Part shown: one piece after another, positions 46,794 to 54,981 of the stretch | Numbering within the stretch: position 1 is the first letter of the stretch | How the letters are laid out: each line of letters opens with the position of its first letter | Program-made: the position numbers and the translations under genes | From: CAVRAW01 sp963716135 | GTDB taxonomy: Bacteria > Planctomycetota > Planctomycetia > Pirellulales > JADZDJ01 | Reading direction: 5' to 3' | NCBI GenBank assembly: GCA_963716135.1 | Contig: OY970289.1 | Coordinates: forward strand, 620,001-684,000 | Length of the DNA stretch: 64,000 nucleotides | The notes under the pieces: generated by a model | The model's database searches: none | Seen by the model: the letters and a program-made list of their open reading frames with translations, nothing else | Told to the model about the DNA's origin: nothing

Positions 46794-46882
46794 CTAATGA
46801 CTAAATGCCTGAATGTCTAAATGACTAATTGATTCGTCTGCCGACATTTAGTCATTCCGTCATTTCGTCATTCAGTCATTCT
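46794..46882. repeat. Inverted octamer arrays between gcvH and gcvPA
   Basis: Left arm CTAATGAC, TAAATGCC, TGAATGTC, TAAATGAC (46794-46825). Right arm GACATTTA, GTCATTCC, GTCATTTC, GTCATTCA, GTCATTCT (46843-46882). The period is 8, not 7, and the arms are reverse complements in type. The right arm ends 8 bases before the gcvPA start. Confidence 0.88.
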
Positions 46883-46890
46883 TTTCCCCC

Positions 46891-48262
46891 ATGCCCTACC
46901 TCCTCAATACTCCCGCCGATCAACAAGCGATGCTCGCCGCCGTCGGCGCGAAATCCATCGACGAGTTGTTCTCACAGATTCCCGCCGAGCTGCGGTTCAA
47001 AGGCGAATTGAACATTCCCCCCGCCCTATCGGAAATGGAATTGACCGCGCACGTGGGCCGGCTTGCGGCGCGAAATATCTCGTGCAGCCAGAACGTGTGC
47101 TTCCTGGGCGGCGGCAGCTACGATCACTTCGTGCCCGCCGTGGTCGACTACGTCGCCTCGCGCGGCGAGTTCTACACCTCCTACACGCCCTATCAGGCCG
47201 AGGTCAGCCAGGGAAACCTCCAAGCGTTCTTCGAATATCAAACGCTAATCTCGCAGCTCACCGGCATGGATGTCTCCAACGCCAGTCTCTACGACGGCGG
47301 CAGCGCCGCCACCGAAGCCGTGCTCATGTGCATGCACGCCTCGGGAAAGCAGGGGCGAGTCGTCACGGCGGCAAGCGTGCATCCGGAGTATCGCCAGATC
47401 TTGCACACCTATCTGGCGAACAGCGACACCAAACTGGTTACCGTCGGCACGCCGCAAGGAACCATCGATCCGCACGAACTGGCAAAGTCGCTCACCGACG
47501 ACACTGCTTGCGTGCTGGTGCAACATCCCAATTTCTTCGGCTGCGCTGGAAGACATGGACGCGCTGGTCAAGGCCGCCCACGAGCGCGGCGTGCTAGTCG
47601 TCGTGTCCGTCGATCCCATCAGCCTCGGCTTATTAAAACGACCCGGCGACTACGGCGCCGACATCGTCGTCGCCGAAGGACAATCCCTCGGCACTCCCAT
47701 GCTCTACGGCGGGCCGTACCTTGGCATCATGGCCTGCCGCGAGCGATTCGTCCGCCGCATGCCCGGTCGCATCGCCGGTCAAACCGTCGATCGCCGCGGC
47801 AACCGCTGCTGGGTCCTCACGCTGCAAACCCGCGAACAGCACATCCGCCGCGAAAAAGCCACCAGCAATATCTGCACCAACCAGGGATTGTTCGCGCTGC
47901 GGGCCAGCGTCTACCTGGCCTCGATGGGCCCGCAAGGCATGCGCGAAGTCGCCACCGCCTGCCTGCGCAAATCGCGCTACGCATTGGAAAAACTTACGGC
48001 CGGAAACCGTCTGTCCGCGCACTTCGATCGCCCCACGTTCAAAGAATTCGTCCTCCGCGACCCCGCCGGAAAAGTGAACGAACTGCTGGCCGAGGCACTC
48101 GATCAGGGCTTCTTCGCCGGCATACCACTCGGCCGCTGGTATCCCGACTTCGCTGATTGCCTATTGGTCTGCGTCACCGAGAAGCGCACCAGCGCAGAAA
48201 TCGACGCTCTCGCCTCCTCCGTCGCCCATCAACGCAACCCAAAAATCACCGCCCGTGCGTAA
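46891..48262 (+). CDS. gcvPA: Glycine dehydrogenase (decarboxylating) subunit 1 (frameshifted)
   Basis: About 456 aa across a shift near 47540 (between QHPNFFGC and LEDMDALVKAAHE). With GcvPB it forms the P protein that decarboxylates glycine using PLP. Blocks: FLGGGSYDHFVPAVVDYV, YTPYQAEVSQGNLQAFFEYQT, DGGSAATEAVLM, GTPMLYGGPYLGIM and RRGNRCWVLTLQTREQHIRREKA. The gene overlaps the start of gcvPB by 8 bases. Split P proteins are typical of Gram-positives, archaea and planctomycetes. Confidence 0.95.
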
Positions 48263-49730
48263 CACCCGCGCCACACAACTGCTGTTCGAACTCTCCGACC
48301 CGGGCCGCCGCTCGACGCTCGTTCCGTGCACCGACGTGCCAGACACACCGATCGAAAAACTACTGCCCGCCGGAGCACTGGCAAAATCCCCGCCGCCGCT
48401 GCCGGAGCTGGCCGAGCCCGACATCGTCCGCCACTATGCTAACTTGTCGACACAAAACATGTCGATCGACACGCACTTCTATCCGCTGGGCTCGTGCACG
48501 ATGAAGTACAACCCCAAGCGGAACGAACGCCTGGCCTCGTTGCCCGGCCTGGCCGACCTGCATCCCTATCAGCCCGAGCAAACGCTGCAAGGCCTGTTGC
48601 AGTTGTTGCACGAGCTCCAGGAAATCCTAAAACAGATCTCCGGCCTCGACGCCGTCTCGCTGCAGCCCGCCGCCGGAGCGCAAGGCGAGTTAACCGCGCT
48701 CATGGTCGCCGCCGCCTACTTCCACGATCGCGGCGAGATGCGCACCAAAGTGCTCGCCCCCGATAGCGCCCACGGCACCAACCCCGCCAGCGCCGCCATG
48801 GCCGGTTTCCAAGCTGTTACCGTCCGCAGCACCCCGCAAGGCTTCGTCGATCTCGAGGATCTGAAAGCCAAGCTCGGCCGCGACACCGCTGTGTTCATGA
48901 TCACCAATCCCAACACGCTGGGCCTGTTCGAACGCCAGGTCCGCCAGATTGCCGACCTGGTGCACGAGCAAGGCGGCCTGCTCTATCTCGACGGCGCCAA
49001 CATGAACGCCATCCTGGGCATCGCCCGCCCCGGCGATTTCGGCGCCGACATGATGCACTTCAATCCGCACAAAACTTTCAGCGGACCGCACGGCGGCGGC
49101 GGCCCCGGCGCCGGCCCCATCGCCGTGCGCAAAAATCTCGCGCCTTTCCTCCCCCTGCCCACAGTCGAGCGCCACGGCGAAACCTATCGCCTCGTCCACG
49201 ATGGCCCCAAATCCATCGGCCGCGTGCGCAGTTTCTTCGGCCAAACCGGCGTGCTCATTCGCGCCTATTGCTATATCCGCACGTATGGTCCGCGCGGCCT
49301 GCGCGACGTCGCCGAAAACGCCGTGCTCAACGCCAACTACTTGCTGGCCCGCTTGAAGCATATCCTGCCCGTGCCGCACGGCGACCGCTGCTTGCATGAG
49401 TTCGTGGCCACCGCCGCGCCCCTGAAGGCCGCCCGCGGAGTCTCGGCGATGGATCTCGCCAAGCGACTGCTCGACTACGGCTTCCACGCGCCCACCGTTT
49501 ATTTCCCACTCACGGTTCGCGAAGCCATGATGATCGAGCCCACCGAAACTGAAAGCAAGGAAACCTTGGACGCCTTCGCCGAAACGCTCGTGCGCATTAC
49601 CGAAGAATCGCCGGAACTGCTGCACGAGGCTCCCCACACCACGGCCATCAGCCGCCCCGACGAAGTGCAGGCCGCGCGAAACCCGATTATGAAATGGTCG
49701 CCAACTGCCAGCTCAACAGCCGGACGCTAA
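48255..49730 (+). CDS. gcvPB: Glycine dehydrogenase (decarboxylating) subunit 2
   Basis: 491 aa, GTG start at 48255 overlapping the gcvPA stop. PLP-dependent half of the split P protein; the PLP Lys lies in HFNPHKTFSGPHGGGGPG, and DSAHGTNPASAAMAGF and DGANMNAILG are further cofactor-pocket blocks. Its stop codon is the TAA in the loop of a CCGGACGC palindrome (49720-49740), so the last few residues (SSTAGR) come from the dispersed repeat. lplA follows 51 bases on. Confidence 0.96.
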   Translation: MRNTRATQLLFELSDPGRRSTLVPCTDVPDTPIEKLLPAGALAKSPPPLPELAEPDIVRHYANLSTQNMSIDTHFYPLGSCTMKYNPKRNERLASLPGLADLHPYQPEQTLQGLLQLLHELQEILKQISGLDAVSLQPAAGAQGELTALMVAAAYFHDRGEMRTKVLAPDSAHGTNPASAAMAGFQAVTVRSTPQGFVDLEDLKAKLGRDTAVFMITNPNTLGLFERQVRQIADLVHEQGGLLYLDGANMNAILGIARPGDFGADMMHFNPHKTFSGPHGGGGPGAGPIAVRKNLAPFLPLPTVERHGETYRLVHDGPKSIGRVRSFFGQTGVLIRAYCYIRTYGPRGLRDVAENAVLNANYLLARLKHILPVPHGDRCLHEFVATAAPLKAARGVSAMDLAKRLLDYGFHAPTVYFPLTVREAMMIEPTETESKETLDAFAETLVRITEESPELLHEAPHTTAISRPDEVQAARNPIMKWSPTASSTAGR

Positions 49731-49755
49731 CAGCGTCCGGAGAATTGCCAAGAAA
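49720..49755. repeat. Dispersed palindrome CCGGACGC-TAACA-GCGTCCGG, copy A
   Basis: An 8-bp perfect stem with TAACA loop, flanked by AGAATTGCCAAGAAA. Copies B (59328) and C (63357) have the same design, with GGAGGC in place of GGACGC. The loop TAA is the stop codon of gcvPB. Confidence 0.85.
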
Positions 49756-49781
49756 GCTCGCGTCTTTTTCTACCTTCAGCT

Positions 49782-50538
49782 TTGACTCCCTGTCGTCTCA
49801 TCCTCGATCCGCCCGGCGAAGGCGCCTGGAACATGGCGCTCGACGAGGCCCTGCTGGAAATTGCCGAAAGCGATCATGCCGCTTGGCTTCGCTTTTACAC
49901 CTGGCGCGAACCGACCCTCTCGCTGGGCTATTTCCAGCCACACGCCGATCGGCAATTGCACCGGGCAAGCGCCAATTGTCCCATGGTCCGCCGCTCCAGC
50001 GGCGGCGGCGCCATTCTCCACGATCGAGAGCTGACCTACAGCATCGTGCTGCCGCAATCCCATCCGTTGGCCCGCCGCGCAGAATTGCTCTATCAGGCGA
50101 TGCACGCCACCTTGATCGAAACACTAGCTGAGCTTGGCATCGTCGCCACGCTCTGCGACGGCTCACCGCTTGTCGCCAATTCAACCCCCGCGACAACCGA
50201 ACCATTTCTTTGCTTCGAGCGCCACCTGCACGGCGATCTGCTCGTTGGCCCCCACAAAGTGGCCGGCAGCGCCCAGCGCCGTCATCGCGGCGCAGTGCTC
50301 CAGCATGGCAGCGTGATCCTGGCTCGCTCCAAATTCGCGCCCGAGTTGCCCGGACTTGCAGACCTGGCTGGCCACGAAATCAGCGTCGACCCCCTGCAAG
50401 AAGTTTGGCAAAAGCGCCTCGCAAAGCGCGGCAGAGTTAGATCTGCGGATCGGCGTGCCTTCGGAGAACCTGCGCTCCAAGGCTGCCGAAATCTCTCGCC
50501 GCAAATTCTCCTCCCCCCAATGGAAGTTTCGCCGCTAG
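49782..50538 (+). CDS. lplA: Lipoate-protein ligase A family protein (frameshifted)
   Basis: About 251 aa across a shift near 50415. The biotin/lipoate ligase fold is visible: GAWNMALDEALLE at the start, MVRRSSGGGAILHDRELTYS (the lipoyl-AMP binding RRxxGGGxVxHD block) and GPHKVAGSAQRRHRGAVLQHGS with the catalytic-type Lys. The shifted frame then reads ELDLRIGVPSENLRSKAAEI and stops at 50536-50538. Its place directly after gcvT-gcvH-gcvPA-gcvPB indicates that it lipoylates GcvH. Whether it uses free lipoate or octanoyl-ACP cannot be told. Confidence 0.88.
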
Positions 50539-51104
50539 TTGTTCGATTCAGCGGCGTAGCGCGCCGCGATTTTTGCCTCTTGCGCAACCCGTCGACCGGC
50601 CACCCCCGGTGCGCGGAAATGGGTAAAGAAACGCTGATTTTTCGGCTCAAGCGATACCCATTCAGAATCCAGCCGACGACGCAAGTTGGTCGATTTAATT
50701 TGAAGGGGCCTGCCTGCCACAAGGAAATCAGATCGCAAAACTAGCAGCCGGATTTAACCCACGGCCGGTTTTTGACTTGCACGCAGTATTCCGCTATCAT
50801 CAACACTAGGAGCAGCGCGGAACGAGAGCAGAGAAGAGCCCTCCGCCCGCAAGCCACTAGCCGGTTGTGCCCGCCCCGACGGCCATGTCATTTTCCCGTA
50901 ATCGGCCGTTCGGCGGGCTGCACACCCTCGCGGTACCGGATAGATTGGCGGCGCCTACGACACCACTGGCCCTTGGGCCGGCGGTGGAGTTTCCTGGCAG
51001 GTGCAGTTATATTTCATCCGGCAGGGTTTCGTGCATTTGATGGTTTTCTCGCCATTATTTTTTGTCGATCGTCACCAGCTACTTCACGGAACCAGGGCGT
51101 CGGT
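50539..51104 (+). other. 566-bp gene-free stretch: promoter and long leader of the FHA gene
   Basis: No convincing coding sequence. It contains a Pribnow-type promoter at 50772-50800 and then ~300 bases of leader with several G/C hairpins before ATG 51105. A GCCGG...CCGGTTTTT stem around 50740-50773 may end the lplA transcript. Confidence 0.5.
50772..50800 (+). promoter_or_regulatory. Sigma70-type promoter for the FHA gene
   Basis: TTGACT (50772-50777), 17-base spacer, TATCAT (50795-50800). The predicted start near 50807 implies a leader of nearly 300 bases. Confidence 0.65.
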
Positions 51105-51847
51105 ATGGAATTAACGCTGAAGCTGCTATCGGGTCGCAATACAGGCAAAGAAATCGCGGTTTCGCATAACAAGTTTCTCATCGGCCGCGCCGACGATTGC
51201 CACTTGCGCCCCCACAGCGACTTGGTCAGCCGCCACCATTGCGTGCTGTTGGTGGAAGAAGGCTTCTGCGCCGTCAGAGATTTCGGCAGCCGCAACGGCA
51301 CCTACGTCAACGAAGAGCGCATCGTCGGCCAGCGCGAATTGCACAACGGCGACAAGATCAAAGTCGGCGTACTCGAGTTTGAAGTCGAACTCAGCTCGCG
51401 CGTCGGCGGCAAGAAAAAACCGAAGGTAAAGGACATCAAAGATGTCGCCCAGCGAACCGCTTCGGCGGCGGGACAGGGCGGCGACGTCGACGAAGATATC
51501 TCCGATTGGCTTTCCGACGAGCAAGACGTTCGCGAAACACAGCAGATCGATCTGCCCGAAACCGATCAGCCTCCGCACGAAACTCCCTCGGCCTCAAAGC
51601 AGCAGGGCGCGATACCGTGTTCATGAAGAAATCGCCGACGGAAGAAACTACCGCCGCCAAGCCGCTCAAACCAGAAGAGCCCGCCGAAGCAAAACAGCCG
51701 CTAGAAAAGGCCGAGCCGGACCACGGCGCCGGCACTGCCAAGCGCCTGTTCGGCAAGCCAGGGCACGGCGCTCAAAAAGGCTCGGCCAACAGCCGCGACG
51801 CCGCCGCCGACGCGCTGAAAAAATTCTTCGGCACCCGCAAACCCTAA
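51105..51847 (+). CDS. FHA domain protein (frameshifted near the 3' end)
   Basis: About 247 aa after restoring one base near 51600. ATG 51105 (MELTLKLLSGRNTGKEIAV). The FHA domain occupies residues ~1-95, with FLIGRADDCHLR, LVSRHHC and DFGSRNGTYVN, the phosphothreonine-binding signature. The rest is hydrophilic and disordered (Glu/Lys/Pro), ending DAAADALKKFFGTRKP. FHA proteins dock onto phosphorylated partners in Ser/Thr kinase signalling; no kinase gene is present in this window. Confidence 0.85.
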
Positions 51848-51906
51848 TCCTTGGGTGGCACGGGCCAACGCCGCAATTGTCAGTCAGAACTCGTTTCCGC
51901 CTTGCC

Positions 51907-51936
51907 TTGACCCGCCGCTCCCATCCTGCCTATAGT
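51907..51936 (+). promoter_or_regulatory. Sigma70-type promoter upstream of the 52077 gene
   Basis: TTGACC (51907-51912), 18-base spacer, TATAGT (51931-51936). The predicted start near 51943 is followed by CGGGAG and an ATG (51955) whose frame does not lead into the conserved protein unless a base is missing. Confidence 0.5.
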
Positions 51937-52076
51937 TCCATCGGGAGCACTCCGATGAATTGCCGGAGGTCAACGACCCCCAGAGAACTGCCAACCGGCT
52001 TCCTATCCACTTTCACCTCGCAATTGGCATCAAAGGGTTACCCGTGCGAGCCGCGAACCGCCAACGAAAAGCCGCC

Positions 52077-52304
52077 ATGCTGGGCCTGGGCTTCGACGCC
52101 GAGGATGGCCAGACGCGTATCACCAAAGGCGATAATTTCCTGCTCTGCGGCGGCTCGCAAGAAACGCACGCGGTCATGCAAGAAACCGCCGTGAAAATCA
52201 ACGAGCATCTCGACCGCCGCGGCCAGAAGCTGGAAGATGTCTCCCCGCGCGAATTGCACGGCATCGTCCGCGACGTCTGGAGCCAGGTCGGCAACAAGCA
52301 ATAA
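52077..52304 (+). CDS. Small conserved planctomycete-type protein
   Basis: 75 aa from ATG 52077 (MLGLGFDAEDGQTRITKGDN). The block FLLCGGSQETHAVMQETAVKINE, then LDRRGQKLEDVSPRELHGI, recalls small planctomycete proteins I have seen repeatedly but cannot name. A TTG at 51960 would add 39 residues that look non-conserved, so the ATG is preferred, though the intervening stretch may hide another shift. Function unknown. Confidence 0.6.
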   Translation: MLGLGFDAEDGQTRITKGDNFLLCGGSQETHAVMQETAVKINEHLDRRGQKLEDVSPRELHGIVRDVWSQVGNKQ

Positions 52305-52675
52305 CTGGCCGCCTGCCTGCTATTTCTGCCTGGGCTCCGAACCCGGCTCCGTTCGTTTGCCGATCGTGCGGAAAAATCGGGGCCCAAAATCCCCGACGCC
52401 GGTGCTCACACAGTAGCCCACCTCAAAGGCCACCTCTCCGGACCACCGCCTGCCCCATAGGCGCCGTGGCCCCCCTGGCCGCGGCCCGGTCCGGCCGGCT
52501 GTACAACCGCCATAACCGCACCGACGGTAATACCCCTATTACACGTTTATTTTGACACAATTACTCATTTTCCCCAGGCGTTGAAATTTATCAACATGCG
52601 GTCCGATCTTCTCTCTTGCAGGCCCTATAGTTTCTGTGGTCTACGCTGAATACCCAATCGAAAAGGTCCAATACC
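52305..52675. other. 371-bp gene-free stretch
   Basis: No supported coding sequence. AT-rich near the end (52540-52630), which contains TTTTGACACAATTAC and TATAGT promoter-like words without good spacing, and a GTAATAC/ATTAC short inverted repeat at about 52526. Probably the promoter region of the following gene. Confidence 0.4.
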
Positions 52676-53038
52676 GTGTCCAAATCAAGAAGTTCCTCGA
52701 ACGTCACCACGGATCGTCGCGCCAAGAAGGACCGCCGCAACGACTCCGAACGTCGTAATCAGACCTCAGCGATTGTCGTCGACCGTCGCAAGCTCCAGCG
52801 TCGGGAAAAGGTAAGCCGCCGCCGGCAAATCGATCCCACCACTTGCGAACGCGATTACACGGACGAGGAAATCGAATTCATGCACGCCCTGGACCGATAC
52901 AAGCGCGCCAGTGGCCGCATGTTCCCCACCTGCAGCGAAGTGCTGGAAGTGATCCGCGGCCTCGGCTATCAACGCAGCACGACGTCGTCGGATGCCACGG
53001 CCACGATCAGCGACAGCATGCTGTCGATCGGTCAATAG
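52676..53038 (+). CDS. Small conserved basic protein
   Basis: 120 aa, GTG start. The first half is very basic and repetitive (DRRAKKDRRNDSERRNQ, DRRKLQRREKVSRRRQ), like an RNA- or DNA-binding tail. The second half is a short conserved helical domain: IDPTTCERDYTDEEIEFMHA, then LDRYKRASGRMFPTCSEVLE and VIRGLGY. I recognise the second half as a recurring planctomycete domain of unknown role. It is followed by its own terminator at 53045, so it is monocistronic. Confidence 0.7.
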   Translation: MSKSRSSSNVTTDRRAKKDRRNDSERRNQTSAIVVDRRKLQRREKVSRRRQIDPTTCERDYTDEEIEFMHALDRYKRASGRMFPTCSEVLEVIRGLGYQRSTTSSDATATISDSMLSIGQ

Positions 53039-53044
53039 CCATAC

Positions 53045-53075
53045 ATAGCCCGGCTGTGTCAGTCGGGCTATTTTT
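53045..53075 (+). terminator. Rho-independent terminator after the 52676 gene
   Basis: ATAGCCCG (53045-53052) pairs with CGGGCTAT (53064-53071) around an 11-base loop, and is followed by a run of Ts. Confidence 0.9.
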
Positions 53076-53265
53076 GTGCGCACGCTAGCACTCGGCGACA
53101 TCGTCCTACGGCCGGAGTTTGCCCTTGCGGCATAGCCGGCGCCTAACTATCCTTCGCCCACTTTTCTCGCGCCCTGTCGGCGGCGCTCATTATCCGCGAG
53201 CGCCGGCCTGGCAGAGCATTCATCGGCCGCACGGCCACGGTTTACCGGGGGCAGGAGTCGCCATC

Positions 53266-53997
53266 GTGCTATCCGCGCTGTTCATACTGCAGAAACTTGT
53301 GCATCGAACGCTTCTGGTCCTGGCGGCCATCGGCATGTCGGTTTTGATCTGCACCGCCGGCGGATGCTCCTGGATGTCTAGCGGACAAAACTCCGAAGGC
53401 GTGCGCCTGTTCGAGCAGGGCAATTTCGACGGCGCCGCCCAGCGCTTCCGCCAGGCCATGCAAACCAATCCCAACAATCCCGACAGCTACTACAACTTGG
53501 CGGCCTATTACCATCGCCAGGGAAAGACCATGCAGCGCCCCGTCGATCTGCGCAAGCCGAAAGTTATTACCGCCAATGCCTCGACTACAACCCAAATCAC
53601 GCCGACGCTCGCCGCGGCCTGGCGGTCCTGCTCGTCGAGCAAAACCGTTCTCAGGAAGCGTTCGCCATGCTTGAAGGCTGGGCCACGCAAAACCCAACTA
53701 TGGCCGCGCCGCAAATCGAACAGGCTCGATTGTTCGAAGAATTCGGCGACAAGGAAGCTGCCAAGGAACATCTCGCCGCCGCATTATCGGTGTCCCCCAA
53801 CGACGCCCGTGCTTTGGCCGCGCTCGGAAAACTGCGCGAAGAATCGGGCGACTACGCCCAAGCGCTGTCGAACTATCAGCGCCTCCCTGGCCACCTACCG
53901 CTTCCAACCCGAGCTGGCTCAGCGCGTCGCCGCCCTGCAAGCCGCGGGAACCACCTCGCCGGCCTACGCATCCGCCAGCGGAACGACGGTTCGCTAA
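53266..53997 (+). CDS. TPR lipoprotein (two compensating frameshifts)
   Basis: About 243 aa. GTG 53266 has CAGGAG upstream. A lipoprotein signal (TLLVLAAIGMSVLICTAGGC) ends in the lipobox AGGC. TPR units follow: GVRLFEQGNFDGAAQRFRQ, then, in the next frame, AESYYRQCLDYNPNHADARR and LLVEQNRSQEAFAMLEGWA, then FGDKEAAKEHLAAALSV; the original frame resumes at SLATYRFQPELAQRVAAL. Shifts are near 53535 and 53882. Lipid-anchored TPR scaffold, perhaps a PilF/PilW-like protein; the specific role is unknown. Confidence 0.75.
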   Translation: MLSALFILQKLVHRTLLVLAAIGMSVLICTAGGCSWMSSGQNSEGVRLFEQGNFDGAAQRFRQAMQTNPNNPDSYYNLAAYYHRQGKTMQRPVDLRKPKVITANASTTTQITPTLAAAWRSCSSSKTVLRKRSPCLKAGPRKTQLWPRRKSNRLDCSKNSATRKLPRNISPPHYRCPPTTPVLWPRSENCAKNRATTPKRCRTISASLATYRFQPELAQRVAALQAAGTTSPAYASASGTTVR

Positions 53998-54000
53998 GGG

Positions 54001-54026
54001 CATAAAGCCGCGACCGTCGGTCGCGG
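54001..54026. repeat. Dispersed palindrome CATAAAG-CCGCGACC-GTC-GGTCGCGG
   Basis: Inverted copy of the 26-bp element at 4869-4894 (one base different). It lies between two convergent genes: the TPR lipoprotein and a short-chain dehydrogenase. Confidence 0.75.
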
Positions 54027-54038
54027 TGCGCCGCCAAT

Positions 54039-54926
54039 TCACGCCGCTTCGCGCTGCTTCGCTGCGTCGGACTGCAGCGTCGCCAACTCAAACTGCGGCG
54101 GTCGCTCGGCTGCGCTGGCATCGATCGCCGCCGGCCGTCTCCTCCGGCTGACATGGTTCAGCCCGTCCAGCAGTCCCGGCGAAATCCGCTTCAGCCAATA
54201 CAGCAACCTCGCCAGCGGCGTCACCAGCACCAGTCGCTTGTTCTTCTTGATCCCACGCACGCCTCGCCGCGCAACCCACTGCGGCGAAGCGCACAGCCAC
54301 CGCGGCGGATTCGGCACCGGCTGTTTTCGACCGCTGAGTGCGCGGTTGTACAAATTGCTGCTCACCGGTCCCGGGCAAAGATTGGTCACCCCAATGCCCT
54401 TGCGGTTGAATTCCGCCCGCATCGCCTCGGTGAAACCGACCAGTCCGAACTTGCTGGTGTGATACGCCGAAAAACGGCCGCCTGCGGCGATCCCCGAAAT
54501 GCTGCACACGTTCAGAATATGTGCATCCCCGCGAGCCAGCAGCATCGGCAACAATTCCCGCGTAATCTGCAGCGGCGCAAGCAAATTGATCGCCATCAAC
54601 CAATCCCATTGCGGCCCGGTCATTTTTTCCGTGGGCCCGTAGTACGCCACGCCGGCATTGTTCACCAACAAATCGATGTACTCCCATCGCGCGATCAGGT
54701 CGGCAAGCGCCGCCGAGATCTGCGTCGGCTGCGACAAATCGCACTGCCGCCCGACCGCCACCACGCCCAGCCGCCGGCACTCGTCGATCGTCGCCAGCAA
54801 CCCCGCCGCATCGACGTCCAGCAGATACAGATGCACCCCTTCGTGCGCCAACTGCAGCGCCAGCGCCCGGCCGATTCCTGAAGCCGCCCCAGTCAGCAAA
54901 CATCGCTTATTCTTCAAATATTTCAT
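54039..54926 (-). CDS. Short-chain dehydrogenase/reductase 1
   Basis: 295 aa from ATG 54926 (MKYLKNKRCLLTGAASGIG). NAD(P) motif TGAASGIG (~11-18), NNAG in LLVNNAGVAYYG, Ser in NVCSISG, Tyr-Lys in YHTSKFG, and an extended C-terminus (~60 residues) with a basic amphipathic region (LLYWLKRISPGLLDGL), reminiscent of membrane-associated SDRs. It is downstream of, and on the same strand as, a second SDR, across an octamer array whose sense strand reads AGGTGA repeatedly. The substrate is unknown. Confidence 0.88.
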   Translation of the reverse strand: MKYLKNKRCLLTGAASGIGRALALQLAHEGVHLYLLDVDAAGLLATIDECRRLGVVAVGRQCDLSQPTQISAALADLIARWEYIDLLVNNAGVAYYGPTEKMTGPQWDWLMAINLLAPLQITRELLPMLLARGDAHILNVCSISGIAAGGRFSAYHTSKFGLVGFTEAMRAEFNRKGIGVTNLCPGPVSSNLYNRALSGRKQPVPNPPRWLCASPQWVARRGVRGIKKNKRLVLVTPLARLLYWLKRISPGLLDGLNHVSRRRRPAAIDASAAERPPQFELATLQSDAAKQREAA

Positions 54927-54941
54927 ACTCACATCCCTTCC

Positions 54942-54981
54942 TTCACCTTTTCACCTCTTCACCTTTTCACGTCTTCATTTC
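54942..54981. repeat. Octamer array between two SDR genes
   Basis: Units TTCACCTT, TTCACCTC, TTCACCTT, TTCACGTC, TTCATTTC (period 8). The TGA stop of the upstream SDR (54969-54967) lies in the array. Read on the minus strand, the array gives repeated AAGGTGA/GAGGTGA, which resemble Shine-Dalgarno cores ahead of the next ATG. Confidence 0.85.
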
